DNA of 64,000 nucleotides from positions 992,001 to 1,056,000 of the forward strand of contig AP017605.1 of assembly GCA_002356515.1 (NCBI GenBank). Reading direction: 5' to 3'. The stretch comes from Mesorhizobium loti (lineage in GTDB: Bacteria; Pseudomonadota; Alphaproteobacteria; Rhizobiales; Rhizobiaceae). Shown here one piece after another: positions 9,316-18,475 of the stretch. Position numbers and translations under genes: made by a program. Numbering within the stretch: the first letter of the stretch is position 1; every line of letters starts with the position of its first letter. The notes beneath the pieces are model-generated. The model was given only the letters and a program-made list of their open reading frames with translations, was not told the origin of the DNA and made no database searches.

Positions 9316-10181
9316 CGCTGCACATCGACATCCCTGAGGAGACGTTCAGCTCCATCCTGGCCAAGGCTTTCAGGAACACGGCATTCGTCACCGGCTTCGT
9401 CATCACCTTGCTGATCCTGGCGATGGCTGTCGTCTCCTATATCTGGACGCCTTACGATGTGACGAAGCTGGTCATATCAGACAAGACGCAAGGTCCCTCG
9501 CTGGCGCATTGGTTCGGCACCGACCATTTCGGCCGCGATATCCTGTCGATGATCATGGTCGGCGCCCGCAATTCGATCGCCGTGGCACTTGTCGCGGTCG
9601 GCATCGGCATAGGCGTCGGCGTGCCGCTCGGCGCCTTCGCCGCGGCGCGTGGCGGCCTCGTCGACGAGGCGCTGATGCGCGTCAACGATCTCGTCTTCGC
9701 CTTTCCGGCGCTGCTGTCGGCGATCATGATAACCGCCATCTTCGGGCCGGGCGCCGTCAACGCCATCATCGCCATCGGCATCTTCAACATCCCGGTCTTT
9801 GCCCGCGTCGCGCGTGCCGGCGCACTGGCGATCTGGCCGCGCGAGTTCATCCTGGCCGCGCGCGCCGCCGGAAAAAGCAGCACGCAGATATCGATCGAGC
9901 ATGTGCTGCCCAACATCGCCACGCTGCTCCTGGTGCAAGGCACCATCCAGTTCGCGCTGGGCATCCTGGCCGAAGCCGGGCTTTCCTATCTCGGCCTCGG
10001 CGCGCAGCCGCCCATGCCGAGCTGGGGCCGCATGCTGTTCGACGCGCAGACCCGCATGGTGGTTGCGCCGTGGATGGCGATCTTTCCCGGCATGGCGATC
10101 GTCATCACCGTGCTCGGCCTGAACCTCCTGGGCGACGGCATCGCCGACATTCTCGACCCGAAATCGCGGCGGCAGCGATGA
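9312..10181 (+). CDS. ABC peptide transporter permease, DppC type
   Basis: The second permease of the importer, 289 residues, beginning at the ATG that overlaps the stop of the first permease. It carries the DppC/OppC signature (LAHWFGTDHFGRDILSMIM), about six membrane spans and the cytoplasmic EAA-type loop (EFILAARAAGKSSTQISIEH). It heterodimerises with the DppB-type subunit. The stop overlaps the ATPase start (ATGA), so all three genes are tightly coupled. Confidence 0.9.
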   Translation: MTLHIDIPEETFSSILAKAFRNTAFVTGFVITLLILAMAVVSYIWTPYDVTKLVISDKTQGPSLAHWFGTDHFGRDILSMIMVGARNSIAVALVAVGIGIGVGVPLGAFAAARGGLVDEALMRVNDLVFAFPALLSAIMITAIFGPGAVNAIIAIGIFNIPVFARVARAGALAIWPREFILAARAAGKSSTQISIEHVLPNIATLLLVQGTIQFALGILAEAGLSYLGLGAQPPMPSWGRMLFDAQTRMVVAPWMAIFPGMAIVITVLGLNLLGDGIADILDPKSRRQR

Positions 10182-11800
10182 GCCTGCTGGAAATCGACAA
10201 ACTGTCGCTGACCATCGGCGACACACAGATCCTGAAAGACATGGAGCTCTCCGTCGCATCTGGCGAAGTGATGGGGCTGGTCGGCGAATCCGGCTCCGGC
10301 AAATCGATGACGGCGCTGACGGTGATGCGGCTTCTCCCGCATGCCGCGCGCGCCACCGGGCGCGTGACATTCGACGGAATAGACATTCTCGGAGCAACCG
10401 AGGACCAGATGTGCGCGCTACGCGGCGACGACATCGGCATGGTGTTCCAGGAGCCGATGACAGCGCTCAATCCGGTCAAGACGATCGGCGAACAGGTGGC
10501 CGAAGGCATACGCTGGCACACCAAGGCCACACGCGCGACGGCCGAGGAGCGGGCGCGAAAAATGCTCGATCGCGTCGGTCTACCCGAAGCGAAATTCCCG
10601 CTGTCGCGCTATCCGCACGAACTGTCCGGTGGCCAGCGCCAACGCGTCGTCATCGCCATCGCCTGCGCGCTGAAACCGAAGCTCTTGATCGCCGACGAGC
10701 CGACGACGGCGCTCGACGTGGTGCTGCAGGCGCAGATCCTCGACCTCTTGCGCGATCTCGTCGCGGAAAGCCGCATGGGCCTGCTCTTGATCTCGCACGA
10801 CCTCGCCGTGGTGACCGAGATGGCCGACCGCATCACCATCCTGCGCCATGGCGAGGTGATGGAAGCCGGCGACACGGCGCGCACGCTGTCGGCGCAACTC
10901 CACCCCTACACGCGCCAGCTGGCGCAGGCCTCGATGCATGTGCCGGCACGTGCGAGACCGCATGACGCAAGCCAAAGCAAGCCCCTGCTCCAGGTCGAAG
11001 GCGTGACCCGCGACTATCCCGGCCGCCGCGCCTCCCTGTTCAAACGGGCGGCCCCTATCCACGCCGTCGACGATGTCTCGCTGTCGATCGGGCCGGGCCA
11101 ATCGGTGGCGCTGGTCGGCCGCTCCGGTTGCGGCAAGTCAACGCTTGCCCGCATGATCCTGGCGCTCGACAAGCCCAGCCAGGGCACGATCCGCTTTCGC
11201 GGCGAGACCATCACCGGCAAGAGCGAAGCCGAGCTGAAGCCCGCCAGGCGCGACATGCAGGTTGTGTTCCAGGACCCCTACGGCTCCTTCGATCCGCGCC
11301 AAAAGGTTGAGAAACTGGTCGCCGAACCCTTGCATGTGTTGGAGAAGAAGCCGACGCGCACTGAACGCCGCGAGATGGTGGCGCATGCGCTGCACGAAGT
11401 CGGCCTCGATCAGCGCGACATGGACAAGTACCCGCACGAATTTTCAGGCGGCCAGCGCCAGCGCTTGTCGATCGCCCGCGCCATCATCACCCGTCCCAAG
11501 CTGGTCGTTGCCGACGAGCCGGTCTCGGCGCTCGATGTCTCGATCCGTGCCCAGATCCTCGATTTGTTCGCCGAGCTCAACCAGAAGCTCGGCATTGCCT
11601 ATCTCTTCATCACCCACGACCTGACCGTCGCCCGTGCGATCACCGACGAGGTGCTGGTCATGCATGACGGCAAGATCATCGAGCGCGGCAAGACCAGCGA
11701 GGTGCTGGATCATCCGCAGTCCGAGGCCGCCAGGGCGCTGGTTGCCGCCGCGCCGGACCTGCACAGGGCAATCGCGAAACGGATGCAGGAACAGGGGTAA
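10178..11800 (+). CDS. Fused double ATPase subunit of the peptide ABC transporter (DppD-DppF type)
   Basis: A 540-residue protein with two complete ABC ATPase domains in tandem, replacing separate DppD and DppF. The first has Walker A GESGSGKS, signature ELSGGQRQR and Walker B LLIADEPTTALD. The second has Walker A GRSGCGKS, signature EFSGGQRQR and Walker B LVVADEPVSALD. Each has the family C-terminal zone; the first has the HPYTRQL segment. Both sites look catalytically intact. Fusions of this type are common in rhizobial peptide/glutathione importers. Confidence 0.92.
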   Translation: MSLLEIDKLSLTIGDTQILKDMELSVASGEVMGLVGESGSGKSMTALTVMRLLPHAARATGRVTFDGIDILGATEDQMCALRGDDIGMVFQEPMTALNPVKTIGEQVAEGIRWHTKATRATAEERARKMLDRVGLPEAKFPLSRYPHELSGGQRQRVVIAIACALKPKLLIADEPTTALDVVLQAQILDLLRDLVAESRMGLLLISHDLAVVTEMADRITILRHGEVMEAGDTARTLSAQLHPYTRQLAQASMHVPARARPHDASQSKPLLQVEGVTRDYPGRRASLFKRAAPIHAVDDVSLSIGPGQSVALVGRSGCGKSTLARMILALDKPSQGTIRFRGETITGKSEAELKPARRDMQVVFQDPYGSFDPRQKVEKLVAEPLHVLEKKPTRTERREMVAHALHEVGLDQRDMDKYPHEFSGGQRQRLSIARAIITRPKLVVADEPVSALDVSIRAQILDLFAELNQKLGIAYLFITHDLTVARAITDEVLVMHDGKIIERGKTSEVLDHPQSEAARALVAAAPDLHRAIAKRMQEQG

Positions 11801-11885
11801 AGGCCCCACAAACCTCGCTCGCAACGCATATACCAAGCGCAAAAATCCAAATATGGTTTGGAGAACCAAACAAGCAGGGGGCTCC

Positions 11886-13010
11886 ATGCGGTCGCGTCGA
11901 AGGATTGTCGCCGGAGTGTTCGGATTGTTGATGGCCGGGGCGGCGTTTGCCGGTCAACCGACCGAGTGTGACCGTCTGGCGGGCTCGCCCACCGATCCGA
12001 ATCGGGTCGGCGAAGGAGTTGGCCTCTACGGGATCGACCCGGCTGCGGCCATCGCGGCTTGCGAAAAGACGCTGGCCGCCGATCCGAACAATCCGCGCCT
12101 GCTGTTCGACCTCGGCCGTGCGCATGAAGCAAGCGGAAGTGTCGGCTCGTCGTCGGCTGATGAAATGGCGCTGGCAGGCAAAAGCTATAAGAGCGCCGCG
12201 GACCAGAACTATCCCGCGGCCGAGGTTGCGTTGGCCGCCTTCTATTGGCGCGGCAGCGATGGTTTCCAGCAGGACACCAGCCAGGCCATGCTTCTTCTGA
12301 AAAACGCGATGGTGTCAGACTCAACGGAGGCCAAGTCGCAGCGCCGGAACCTGTTCGCGGATACGACCTTCGCCACCGACCCCCGCGAAGCGCAGATCCA
12401 ATTCATCAAGCAGGCAGCCGACGCCGGCGACGCGGACGCACTCTACGCGCTCGGCCTGCCGTTGAGCCTGGCTGAAGACAGGCAAGCAGACGTCGTCCAG
12501 CTCTGGCACCAGGCAGCAGTGCTCGGCAGCGCCCAGGCGGCGTTTGATCTCGCCAGGATGTATTTCAGGGGCAAAGGCGGCCTGTCGCCGAACCCGGAAG
12601 AGGCGCTGCGGCTGATCCAGAAGGCCGCGGCCGGCGACGATCCCCAGACGTGGGACTTCGCGGCCAAGGCCTATGAGCGCGGCAGCTACGGCCTGCCGAA
12701 GGACGACAGCCAGGCCGCTCGGCTCTTCAGGCAGGCGAGCGATGCCGGCAACAAATACGCACTGTACGATCTCGGCGTGTTCTACGAGGAGGGCAAGGGC
12801 GGATTACCACAGGATTCGCGCGAGGCGGCACGCCTCTACAAGCTGGCGGCAGATCAAGGCAATGAAGACGCCGTTGTCGCCCTCGCCCATGACATGGCGG
12901 AAGGTCGAGGCGGCTACGAAGCGGACAAGGCCAAGGCGATCGCGCTTTTGAAGCGTGCTGCGCGCTGGAGCACGCTGGCAAAGGACGAGCTGACGAAGAT
13001 GGGCGGATGA
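11886..13010 (+). CDS. Exported Sel1-repeat (TPR-like) protein
   Basis: A 374-residue secreted protein with Sec signal peptide (MRSRRRIVAGVFGLLMAGAA, cleavage near residue 22) followed by several Sel1-like repeats of about 36 residues. The clearest are around LARMYFRGKGGLSPNPEEAL, AKAYERGSYGLPKDDSQAAR and LGVFYEEGKGGLPQDSREAA. Sel1 repeats form alpha-solenoids that bind proteins, often in envelope stress or exopolysaccharide regulation. The start at 11886 is chosen because it begins the signal peptide and is preceded by AGGGGG. The partner is unknown. Confidence 0.8.
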   Translation: MRSRRRIVAGVFGLLMAGAAFAGQPTECDRLAGSPTDPNRVGEGVGLYGIDPAAAIAACEKTLAADPNNPRLLFDLGRAHEASGSVGSSSADEMALAGKSYKSAADQNYPAAEVALAAFYWRGSDGFQQDTSQAMLLLKNAMVSDSTEAKSQRRNLFADTTFATDPREAQIQFIKQAADAGDADALYALGLPLSLAEDRQADVVQLWHQAAVLGSAQAAFDLARMYFRGKGGLSPNPEEALRLIQKAAAGDDPQTWDFAAKAYERGSYGLPKDDSQAARLFRQASDAGNKYALYDLGVFYEEGKGGLPQDSREAARLYKLAADQGNEDAVVALAHDMAEGRGGYEADKAKAIALLKRAARWSTLAKDELTKMGG

Positions 13011-13079
13011 CACGGCACGCGGTTCGGCGGCCACAAGGAAGGTTTCCTCGGCGCCGACAAACCCGTTACTCAGGCAGCG

Positions 13080-13511
13080 CTACTCTTCCGGCTTCACCAC
13101 GTCGACCGGGTTGATGTCGAGCAGGTCGAGCGTGCGGCGCAGCAGGCGCACCTCGCTCTCGGCCAGCTGCGAATCCGCCTTGGCGATCTCCGCCATGTGC
13201 TGGGCCAGTTGCTTGCGCCGTTCGACATCGAGATCGCGAAACAGTGCGATCGCCTGCGAGCCATTGGTCTCGTAGCCGAACTCATTGAGATATTCGATGA
13301 CGGCGTCGATACTGGTTTCCTGAATGCCGAAAGCGTCCTTGCAGATGCGCCGGAAGGCAACCATCTCGCTCTCGCTGACTGTCCCGTCGGCGAGGATCAT
13401 GCGGAACAGCATCAGCAGTTCAGCCGACAGGACTGGATCGTCGGCGACCTTGCGCACGCCCGGGTCGCCGTCGAAGATGGAGCGTATCTGGTCCAGCAAT
13501 GCGAATGCCAT
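13080..13511 (-). CDS. TerB-family protein
   Basis: A small acidic all-helical 143-residue protein matching the TerB/DjlA-like fold. Acidic metal-binding segments resembling the TerB core are ILADGTVSESEMVAFRRI and IAKADSQLAESEVRLLRR. TerB-like domains are associated with tellurite resistance operons and membrane stress, but stand-alone proteobacterial members have no firm role. It is divergent from the TauE-type exporter gene with 147 bases between them. Confidence 0.7.
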   Translation of the reverse strand: MAFALLDQIRSIFDGDPGVRKVADDPVLSAELLMLFRMILADGTVSESEMVAFRRICKDAFGIQETSIDAVIEYLNEFGYETNGSQAIALFRDLDVERRKQLAQHMAEIAKADSQLAESEVRLLRRTLDLLDINPVDVVKPEE

Positions 13512-13548
13512 CGGGGCCTCTTTCCGGGTTAACGACGCACAAATACAA

Positions 13549-13571
13549 ATCCAAGCGCGATGCGCTTGGAT
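13549..13571. promoter_or_regulatory. Perfect inverted repeat in a divergent promoter region
   Basis: Arms of 10 bp (atccaagcgc/gcgcttggat) with a 3-base centre lie between the TerB-like and TauE-like genes. It could be an operator or an mRNA 5' hairpin for either gene. No regulator can be assigned. Confidence 0.35.
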
Positions 13572-13658
13572 AGAGGTAGCGCGGAATCGGCCTTGCGCAA
13601 ACAGGGCTGTCGTGGTCGAACGCCGTTATCCCGCCGACCGGACGTCTCCGCACATCAG

Positions 13659-14444
13659 ATGATCGATCTCACCACCCAGACAATCGTCATGCTTGCGCTC
13701 GCCGCCTTTGCCGCGGGCTTCGTCGATTCGATTGCCGGCGGCGGCGGGCTGATCACCATTCCGGCGCTTTTGCTTGCCGGCTTCTCACCGGTCGAGGCGC
13801 TTGGAACCAACAAGCTGCAAGGCATGTTCGGCTCCGGGTCGGCGACGATCCACTACGCCTCCAGGGGCCATGTCGACCTGCGTCGGCAATTGCCGTCGGC
13901 GCTGCTGGCGGCTGCCGGGGGTGTCGTTGGCGCCTTGCTGGCCACCATCGTTCCTGGCGATCTCCTGCGCGCCCTGCTGCCCCTGGTGCTGATCGCCATT
14001 GCGCTTTATTTCGCGCTGAAGCCCAATATGAACGATGTCGACCGGGCCGAGCGCCTGTCGCCATTCCTGTTCGGACTGACCCTGGTACCGTCAATCGGCT
14101 TCTATGACGGCCTGTTCGGCCCCGGCGCCGGCTCCTTCTACATGCTGGCCTTCGTCGCCCTTGCCGGCTACGGCGTGCTCAAGGCGACGGCGCATACCAA
14201 GCTGCTGAACTTCGCCTCCAACATCGGCGGCTTCATCGTCTTTGCCGCTGTCGGCGTCATCTCCTGGAAGATCGGCCTTATGATGGGCGTTGCCCAGTTC
14301 CTCGGCGCCCGTGTTGGCGCAAGCCTGGCCATGCGCATCGGCGCCAGGCTGATCAAGCCGCTGCTGGTAATCGTCTGCGTGGCGCTCGCGGTGAAGCTGC
14401 TGGCCGACCCCGCCAACCCGCTGCGTGTCATGATTGGTGTGTGA
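13659..14444 (+). CDS. TSUP/TauE-SafE family membrane exporter
   Basis: An integral membrane protein of about eight spans, 261 residues from the ATG at 13659. It shows the TSUP family's repeated halves: AAFAAGFVDSIAGGGGLITIPALL at the N-terminus and VPSIGFYDGLFGPGAGSFYM in the second half. Members export sulfite, sulfoacetate or other organosulfur anions, or take up related anions. The substrate here is undetermined. A longer in-frame start at 13560 lacks a hydrophobic or conserved sequence and is rejected. Confidence 0.82.
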   Translation: MIDLTTQTIVMLALAAFAAGFVDSIAGGGGLITIPALLLAGFSPVEALGTNKLQGMFGSGSATIHYASRGHVDLRRQLPSALLAAAGGVVGALLATIVPGDLLRALLPLVLIAIALYFALKPNMNDVDRAERLSPFLFGLTLVPSIGFYDGLFGPGAGSFYMLAFVALAGYGVLKATAHTKLLNFASNIGGFIVFAAVGVISWKIGLMMGVAQFLGARVGASLAMRIGARLIKPLLVIVCVALAVKLLADPANPLRVMIGV

Positions 14445-14495
14445 TCACGCGCCTGTTACTATGGCACTGTTCGAATCATGTTGGAGGAGCCACGC

Positions 14496-14666
14496 ATGAA
14501 TCTCAGCGCGCCTACCCAGATCGTTTTCATCATTTCCCTGGTCATCGCCATCATCGGCATTCTCGCCGCGCTTGGCGTTCTTGCCTTTATCCCGCTCGCA
14601 TCGGTGTGGATCGTTCTCATTGCCTACATCGTGCTCGCCGCCGGCTGCCTGATGCGCGGCGCCTGA
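14496..14666 (+). CDS. Small two-span membrane protein
   Basis: A 56-residue protein of two predicted membrane helices separated by a short turn (IVFIISLVIAIIGILAALGV and SVWIVLIAYIVLAAGCL). The ATG at 14496 is preceded by GGAGGAG, an excellent ribosome-binding site, and the gene is closed by a strong terminator, so it is an autonomous gene. No function is recognised. Confidence 0.7.
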   Translation: MNLSAPTQIVFIISLVIAIIGILAALGVLAFIPLASVWIVLIAYIVLAAGCLMRGA

Positions 14667-14693
14667 CAGGTTTCCCTTGAAGTGGGGACAGAG

Positions 14694-14722
14694 AGCGCCC
14701 GGCCAAAAGCCGGGCGCTTTTG
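14694..14722 (+). terminator. Rho-independent terminator
   Basis: Perfect 10-bp GC-rich stem (agcgcccggc/gccgggcgct) with a 5-base loop followed by TTTT, ending the small membrane protein transcript. Confidence 0.85.
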
Positions 14723-14768
14723 ATTCCGGTGCACGGCTGATAGATTTATCGCGGCGGAAGGATGGCCA

Positions 14769-15599
14769 ATGCCGATCGAGATGCAGCGCCGGAAGGAACA
14801 GGACCGCTCCATCGCGGGGCGCTTCGAGATGCGCCGGCGCCTTCCCGATCCTGGGCTTGATGGCATCGTGTCTGACATTTGCGGCTATCGGGAAACCGCG
14901 GCAGGTCATTTCCGCAATGTCGAATACGCCTCGCTGACCGTACCTCTGGTGGTCAGTTTCGCCGAGCCCTTCGCCATCGGCCTCGGCAAGGCGCCCGGCG
15001 ACAAAGACCGCTTTGCCAGCTTCGCCGCCGGGCTTTTTGCTGGGCCGGTGATGATCGAATCCTTCGGCGCCGCTTGCTGCGTCCAGATCAACTTCACCCC
15101 GCTTGGGGCGCGCCGCTTCTTCCGCCTGCCGATGAGCGAGCTGACCGACAGCATGGTCGTCCTCGACGACGTGCTGGGCACCGAAGGCAGGGCGCTGCGC
15201 GAACAGCTTGGCAATGCGCCGGACTGGGCGTCGCGTTTCGACCTGGCCGAAGCCTTCGTCACCGCCCGTCTTGCCAGCGCTGCCGAAACGCCGCTGGAAA
15301 TCGCCTGGGCTTATCATCGCATCATCGCATCAGGCGGCCGGACCCGGATTGCATCGATCGCTGAAAGAGTGGGCTGGAGCCGCAAACACCTCGCCGAAAA
15401 ATTCAACGAGGCAACCGGCCTCGGCCCAAAGACGCTGTCGCGCATCGTCCGCTTCAACCGGGCGCTCGGCCTGTCGCGACAGCCGACGGCCGACTGGGCC
15501 GATATCGCCGCCGATTGCGGCTATGCCGACCAGGCGCATTTGGTGCGCGAGTTCCGCGACCTTGCTGGCGAGACGCCGACGGCACTTGTCAGCAGGTAA
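14769..15599 (+). CDS. AraC-family transcriptional regulator
   Basis: A 276-residue regulator: a cupin-like N-terminal ligand domain of about 150 residues, then an AraC DNA-binding domain with two helix-turn-helix motifs (IASIAERVGWSRKHLAEKF and WADIAADCGYADQAHLVREF near the C-terminus). It lies 73 bases upstream of, and co-directional with, a glyoxalase-like gene, which is a plausible target. No ligand can be inferred. Confidence 0.85.
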   Translation: MPIEMQRRKEQDRSIAGRFEMRRRLPDPGLDGIVSDICGYRETAAGHFRNVEYASLTVPLVVSFAEPFAIGLGKAPGDKDRFASFAAGLFAGPVMIESFGAACCVQINFTPLGARRFFRLPMSELTDSMVVLDDVLGTEGRALREQLGNAPDWASRFDLAEAFVTARLASAAETPLEIAWAYHRIIASGGRTRIASIAERVGWSRKHLAEKFNEATGLGPKTLSRIVRFNRALGLSRQPTADWADIAADCGYADQAHLVREFRDLAGETPTALVSR

Positions 15600-15672
15600 C
15601 ATTTCTTCAAGACGCTGGAACAGCCTTCGAACAGAGTGGGTTATCGACCAACCCAACTTTGAGGAGATCGAC

Positions 15673-16092
15673 ATGACCACCAGCAACGAAGCCCCACGCC
15701 TCTACCCTGCCCTGCGCTACAAGAACGCGGCGAAAATGATCGACTGGCTGGGGGAAGCGTTCGGCTTCAGCGTCCGTGCCCGCTATGGTGAAGGCGATGT
15801 CGTGCACCATGCCGAACTGGTCTTCGGCTCGTCGATGATCATGCTGGGCAGCGCGCGCGATGACGATTACGGCAAGATGGTCGGCGAACCCGGCTCAGGC
15901 GGCGGCAAGTCGATCTATGTCGCCGTCGACGATGCCGACGCCGCCTATGCCAAGGCAAAGAAGGCCGGCGCGACGATCATCCAGGAACTGACCAACCGCG
16001 ACTATGGCAGCCGAGAATTCATCTGCCGCGATCCCGAGGGCAGTGTCTGGTCGTTTGGCACCTACTGGCCGAAGGCGGGCGACAAGGGCTGA
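15673..16092 (+). CDS. VOC-superfamily (glyoxalase/bleomycin-resistance-like) protein
   Basis: A 139-residue single-chain vicinal-oxygen-chelate protein of the PhnB/glyoxalase-like group, with paired beta-alpha-beta-beta-beta modules (AAKMIDWLGEAFGFSVRARY and the C-terminal REFICRDPEGSVWSFGTY). It has GAGGAG 8 bases before the ATG. Such proteins bind or transform small hydrophobic compounds; no specific activity can be assigned. Co-directional with the AraC regulator. Confidence 0.75.
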   Translation: MTTSNEAPRLYPALRYKNAAKMIDWLGEAFGFSVRARYGEGDVVHHAELVFGSSMIMLGSARDDDYGKMVGEPGSGGGKSIYVAVDDADAAYAKAKKAGATIIQELTNRDYGSREFICRDPEGSVWSFGTYWPKAGDKG

Positions 16093-16107
16093 CACCGGCC
16101 TGAGGGG

Positions 16108-16238
16108 TGCTGAGATTCAGGTCAGGCCGAGCCGAAAATGACGGGTTCCGAGAACCGGAGCGGAGCGTACTTTTCCTACGTGAGCACCGGAAGCGCAGGA
16201 AGCCACCATTTGCAGGCCGGCCTCACCTGAATATCGGC
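16108..16238. repeat. Interspersed palindromic repeat, copy 1
   Basis: A roughly 130-bp intergenic element. Its ends are imperfect inverted repeats (gattcaggtcaggcc at the left, ggcctcacctgaatatc at the right). The core gagcggagcgtactttt, tacgtgagc and gaagcgcaggaa recurs in the copy at 40660-40822. It has no coding capacity and resembles a non-autonomous rhizobial intergenic repeat. Confidence 0.75.
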
Positions 16239-16243
16239 GCGCC

Positions 16244-17719
16244 TCACCGAGCCAGCCCGAAAATCGCATCGCAGTCGAGATGGGTTTCCAGCTCGGCCGC
16301 GACCTCGTCCAGCGCGCGCTCGACTTCGGCGCGATAGTCGATGCCACCGCCCTTGATGCCGAGGCTTTCGATGAATTTCCCGCGAAAGCCGTCGGCGCCG
16401 AACAGGCCATGCATATAGGTGCCTAACACCTTGCCATCGGCCGAGATCGCACCGTCCGCGACACCATTGATGATCGCCGATGGTCGCATCGTGTCCGGAC
16501 CCGTGGTGCGGCCGAGATGGATTTCATAGCCTTCGAGCGGGAGATCGAATTGCACCGAGCGCGCGCTGACGTTGCGCACCGTCTTCTCCGGCTCCATCAC
16601 CGTTTCGATATCGAGCAGGCCAAGCCCTTCGGTCTCGGTGACGCTGCCCTCGATGCCGTCGGGATCGCGCACGCGGCGGCCGAGCATCTGATAGCCGCCG
16701 CAAATGCCCACGACATGGCCGCCGCGCTTGCGGTGCGCGGCAAGATCCCGGTCCCAGCCATTCTCGCGAAATTTCAGGAGATCGCCGATCGTCGATTTGG
16801 AACCTGGAATGACCACCAGCCCGGCATCGGCCGGCAGCGGCTTGCCGGGAGGCACGAACACCACTTCGACCTGCGGTTCGGCCTTGAGCGGATCGAGATC
16901 GTCGAAATTGGCAATGCGGCCAAGCATCGGCACCGCGACCTTAAGCGCCCGCGCCTCGCCGGACGCCAGCCGTTCCAGCACCACCGAATCCTCCGAGGGC
17001 AGCCGCGCCGCCGCCTTCAGCCACGGCACCACGCCAAAGCAGCGCCAGCCGGTGAATTTCTCGATCGCCTTCAGGCCGTCATCGAACAGCGAAACGTCGC
17101 CGCGGAACTTGTTGATGAGATAGCCGACGATCATGCGCCGATCCTCTTCCGGCAGGATCAGATGCGTGCCGGCGACCGAGGCGATGACGCCGCCGCGATC
17201 GATGTCGCCGACCAGAACCACTGGTACATTGGCACGCGTGGCAAAGCCCATATTGGCGATGTCGCGGCTTCTGAGGTTGATCTCGGCCGGCGAGCCGGCA
17301 CCCTCGACGATGACCAGATCGGCGCCCTCACCGACCTTGCTCCAAGAATCCAGCACGGCATCCATCAGCCGGGCCTTAAGCGCCTGGTAGTCGCGCGCCC
17401 GCGCCTCGCCGAACACCTTGCCCTGGACGATCACCTGCGCGCCGACATCGGTCTGCGGCTTAAGCAGCACCGGGTTCATGTGGACCGACGGCGCGACGCC
17501 GCAAGCGATCGCCTGCAGCCACTGCGCGCGACCGATCTCGCCGCCGCTATTGCTGTTGTCGCCGGGAATATCGGCGACGGCGGCATTGTTCGACATGTTC
17601 TGCGGCTTGAACGGCCGCACTTTCAGGCCACGATTCCTGGCGGCGCGGCACAGGCCGGCGACCAGCACCGTCTTGCCGACATCCGAACCCGTGCCCTGCA
17701 GCATGATCGCTTTGGCCAT
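16244..17719 (-). CDS. cobQ: Cobyric acid synthase
   Basis: A 491-residue glutamine-dependent amidotransferase of cobalamin synthesis that amidates cobyrinate a,c-diamide side chains at b, d, e and g. The N-terminal dethiobiotin-synthetase-like P-loop domain starts MAKAIMLQGTGSDVGKT; SNNAAVADIPGDNSNSGGEIG is also conserved. The C-terminal glutaminase domain has the catalytic Cys in GICGGYQMLG and the His in YMHGLFG. The start is set at 17719, where it overlaps the upstream gene stop by one base; a longer in-frame extension has no family homology. It is relevant because the later C1 system needs a corrinoid cofactor. Confidence 0.95.
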   Translation of the reverse strand: MAKAIMLQGTGSDVGKTVLVAGLCRAARNRGLKVRPFKPQNMSNNAAVADIPGDNSNSGGEIGRAQWLQAIACGVAPSVHMNPVLLKPQTDVGAQVIVQGKVFGEARARDYQALKARLMDAVLDSWSKVGEGADLVIVEGAGSPAEINLRSRDIANMGFATRANVPVVLVGDIDRGGVIASVAGTHLILPEEDRRMIVGYLINKFRGDVSLFDDGLKAIEKFTGWRCFGVVPWLKAAARLPSEDSVVLERLASGEARALKVAVPMLGRIANFDDLDPLKAEPQVEVVFVPPGKPLPADAGLVVIPGSKSTIGDLLKFRENGWDRDLAAHRKRGGHVVGICGGYQMLGRRVRDPDGIEGSVTETEGLGLLDIETVMEPEKTVRNVSARSVQFDLPLEGYEIHLGRTTGPDTMRPSAIINGVADGAISADGKVLGTYMHGLFGADGFRGKFIESLGIKGGGIDYRAEVERALDEVAAELETHLDCDAIFGLAR

Positions 17720-18333
17720 CAGTTCCGGCCCTGCGCCACAGTTCCGGTGATCGTGGATTTCTGCGCCAGCGGCCCGCCACGCCAGATGTAGAGCGCCAAA
17801 AGCGGCTCGCGGCCGGTTCGCATGGCGTGGCTGACATTGGCAGCGTGGTGGACGACTTCGCCGGCCTCCCGCTGGCGGAAGCCGCTCTCCCCCATGCGCC
17901 ATTCCGTACCGCCGGTCAGTGGAATGTAGATCTCCTCGGCGACATGATGGTGGTCGGGATAGACGATCTCTGGCCCAAGGATCAGCAGGCCGGCCGCGAC
18001 CTCGTCATTGGCGAAATGGCCACGCGTGCCGAACACTTCCAGCCAGCCGTAATTGTCGATGAAGGCCTTGCCGAAATCAGCCTCGGTGTAGGTCTGGCCC
18101 CAGCGCAATACGTTGCGCTGCTGCGCCAGCCATTGCACCAACGGTTTCGCAGCCGGTGGCGCCAAGTCTGCTGCGTCATCGAGATGCCGTACACAACCGA
18201 GCGGATGCGGCTCCAGCGCACGGGCCGGCATGTCCCAGCCAATGCGGGCCACGGCGTCGCGCACCAGGGCGTTGTCCACGCAAGCGAGATAGGCGTGGAA
18301 TCGCCCAAGCAGCTCATCGAATTTTGTCGTCAC
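17719..18333 (-). CDS. DMSP-lyase-like cupin protein (DddL-type family)
   Basis: A 204-residue protein with a C-terminal cupin barrel. The likely metal-binding segment is YPDHHHVAEEIYIPLTGGTE with a second histidine strand VVHHAANVSHAMRT, the arrangement of the DMSP lyase DddL/DddQ/DddW cupins. DMSP lyases split dimethylsulfoniopropionate into DMS and acrylate. Soil rhizobial members of this family are mostly uncharacterised, so activity is not implied. Its stop overlaps the cobQ start by one base, giving coupled translation. Confidence 0.55.
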   Translation of the reverse strand: MTTKFDELLGRFHAYLACVDNALVRDAVARIGWDMPARALEPHPLGCVRHLDDAADLAPPAAKPLVQWLAQQRNVLRWGQTYTEADFGKAFIDNYGWLEVFGTRGHFANDEVAAGLLILGPEIVYPDHHHVAEEIYIPLTGGTEWRMGESGFRQREAGEVVHHAANVSHAMRTGREPLLALYIWRGGPLAQKSTITGTVAQGRN

Positions 18334-18475
18334 ATCTCGCTCCGGACATGCATTGATGCACAGCCGCTCCGCAGGGGATCGGGTTGCGCGGCGGCATCAT
18401 TGGTCTAGATTGATGCCTGCGCAAAGCCAAAAACGACAGGCCAGCGGGCTAGCTGGCATATAGGGAGAGAACGCC

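Noticed and set aside
16244..17902. A longer cobyric acid synthase starting at 17902
   Set aside because: The first 61 codons overlap the upstream gene and have no CobQ homology; the coupled start at 17719 fits the family.
18334..18475. A cobalamin riboswitch in the cobQ region
   Set aside because: No B12-box-like conserved core or pseudoknot could be found by eye.
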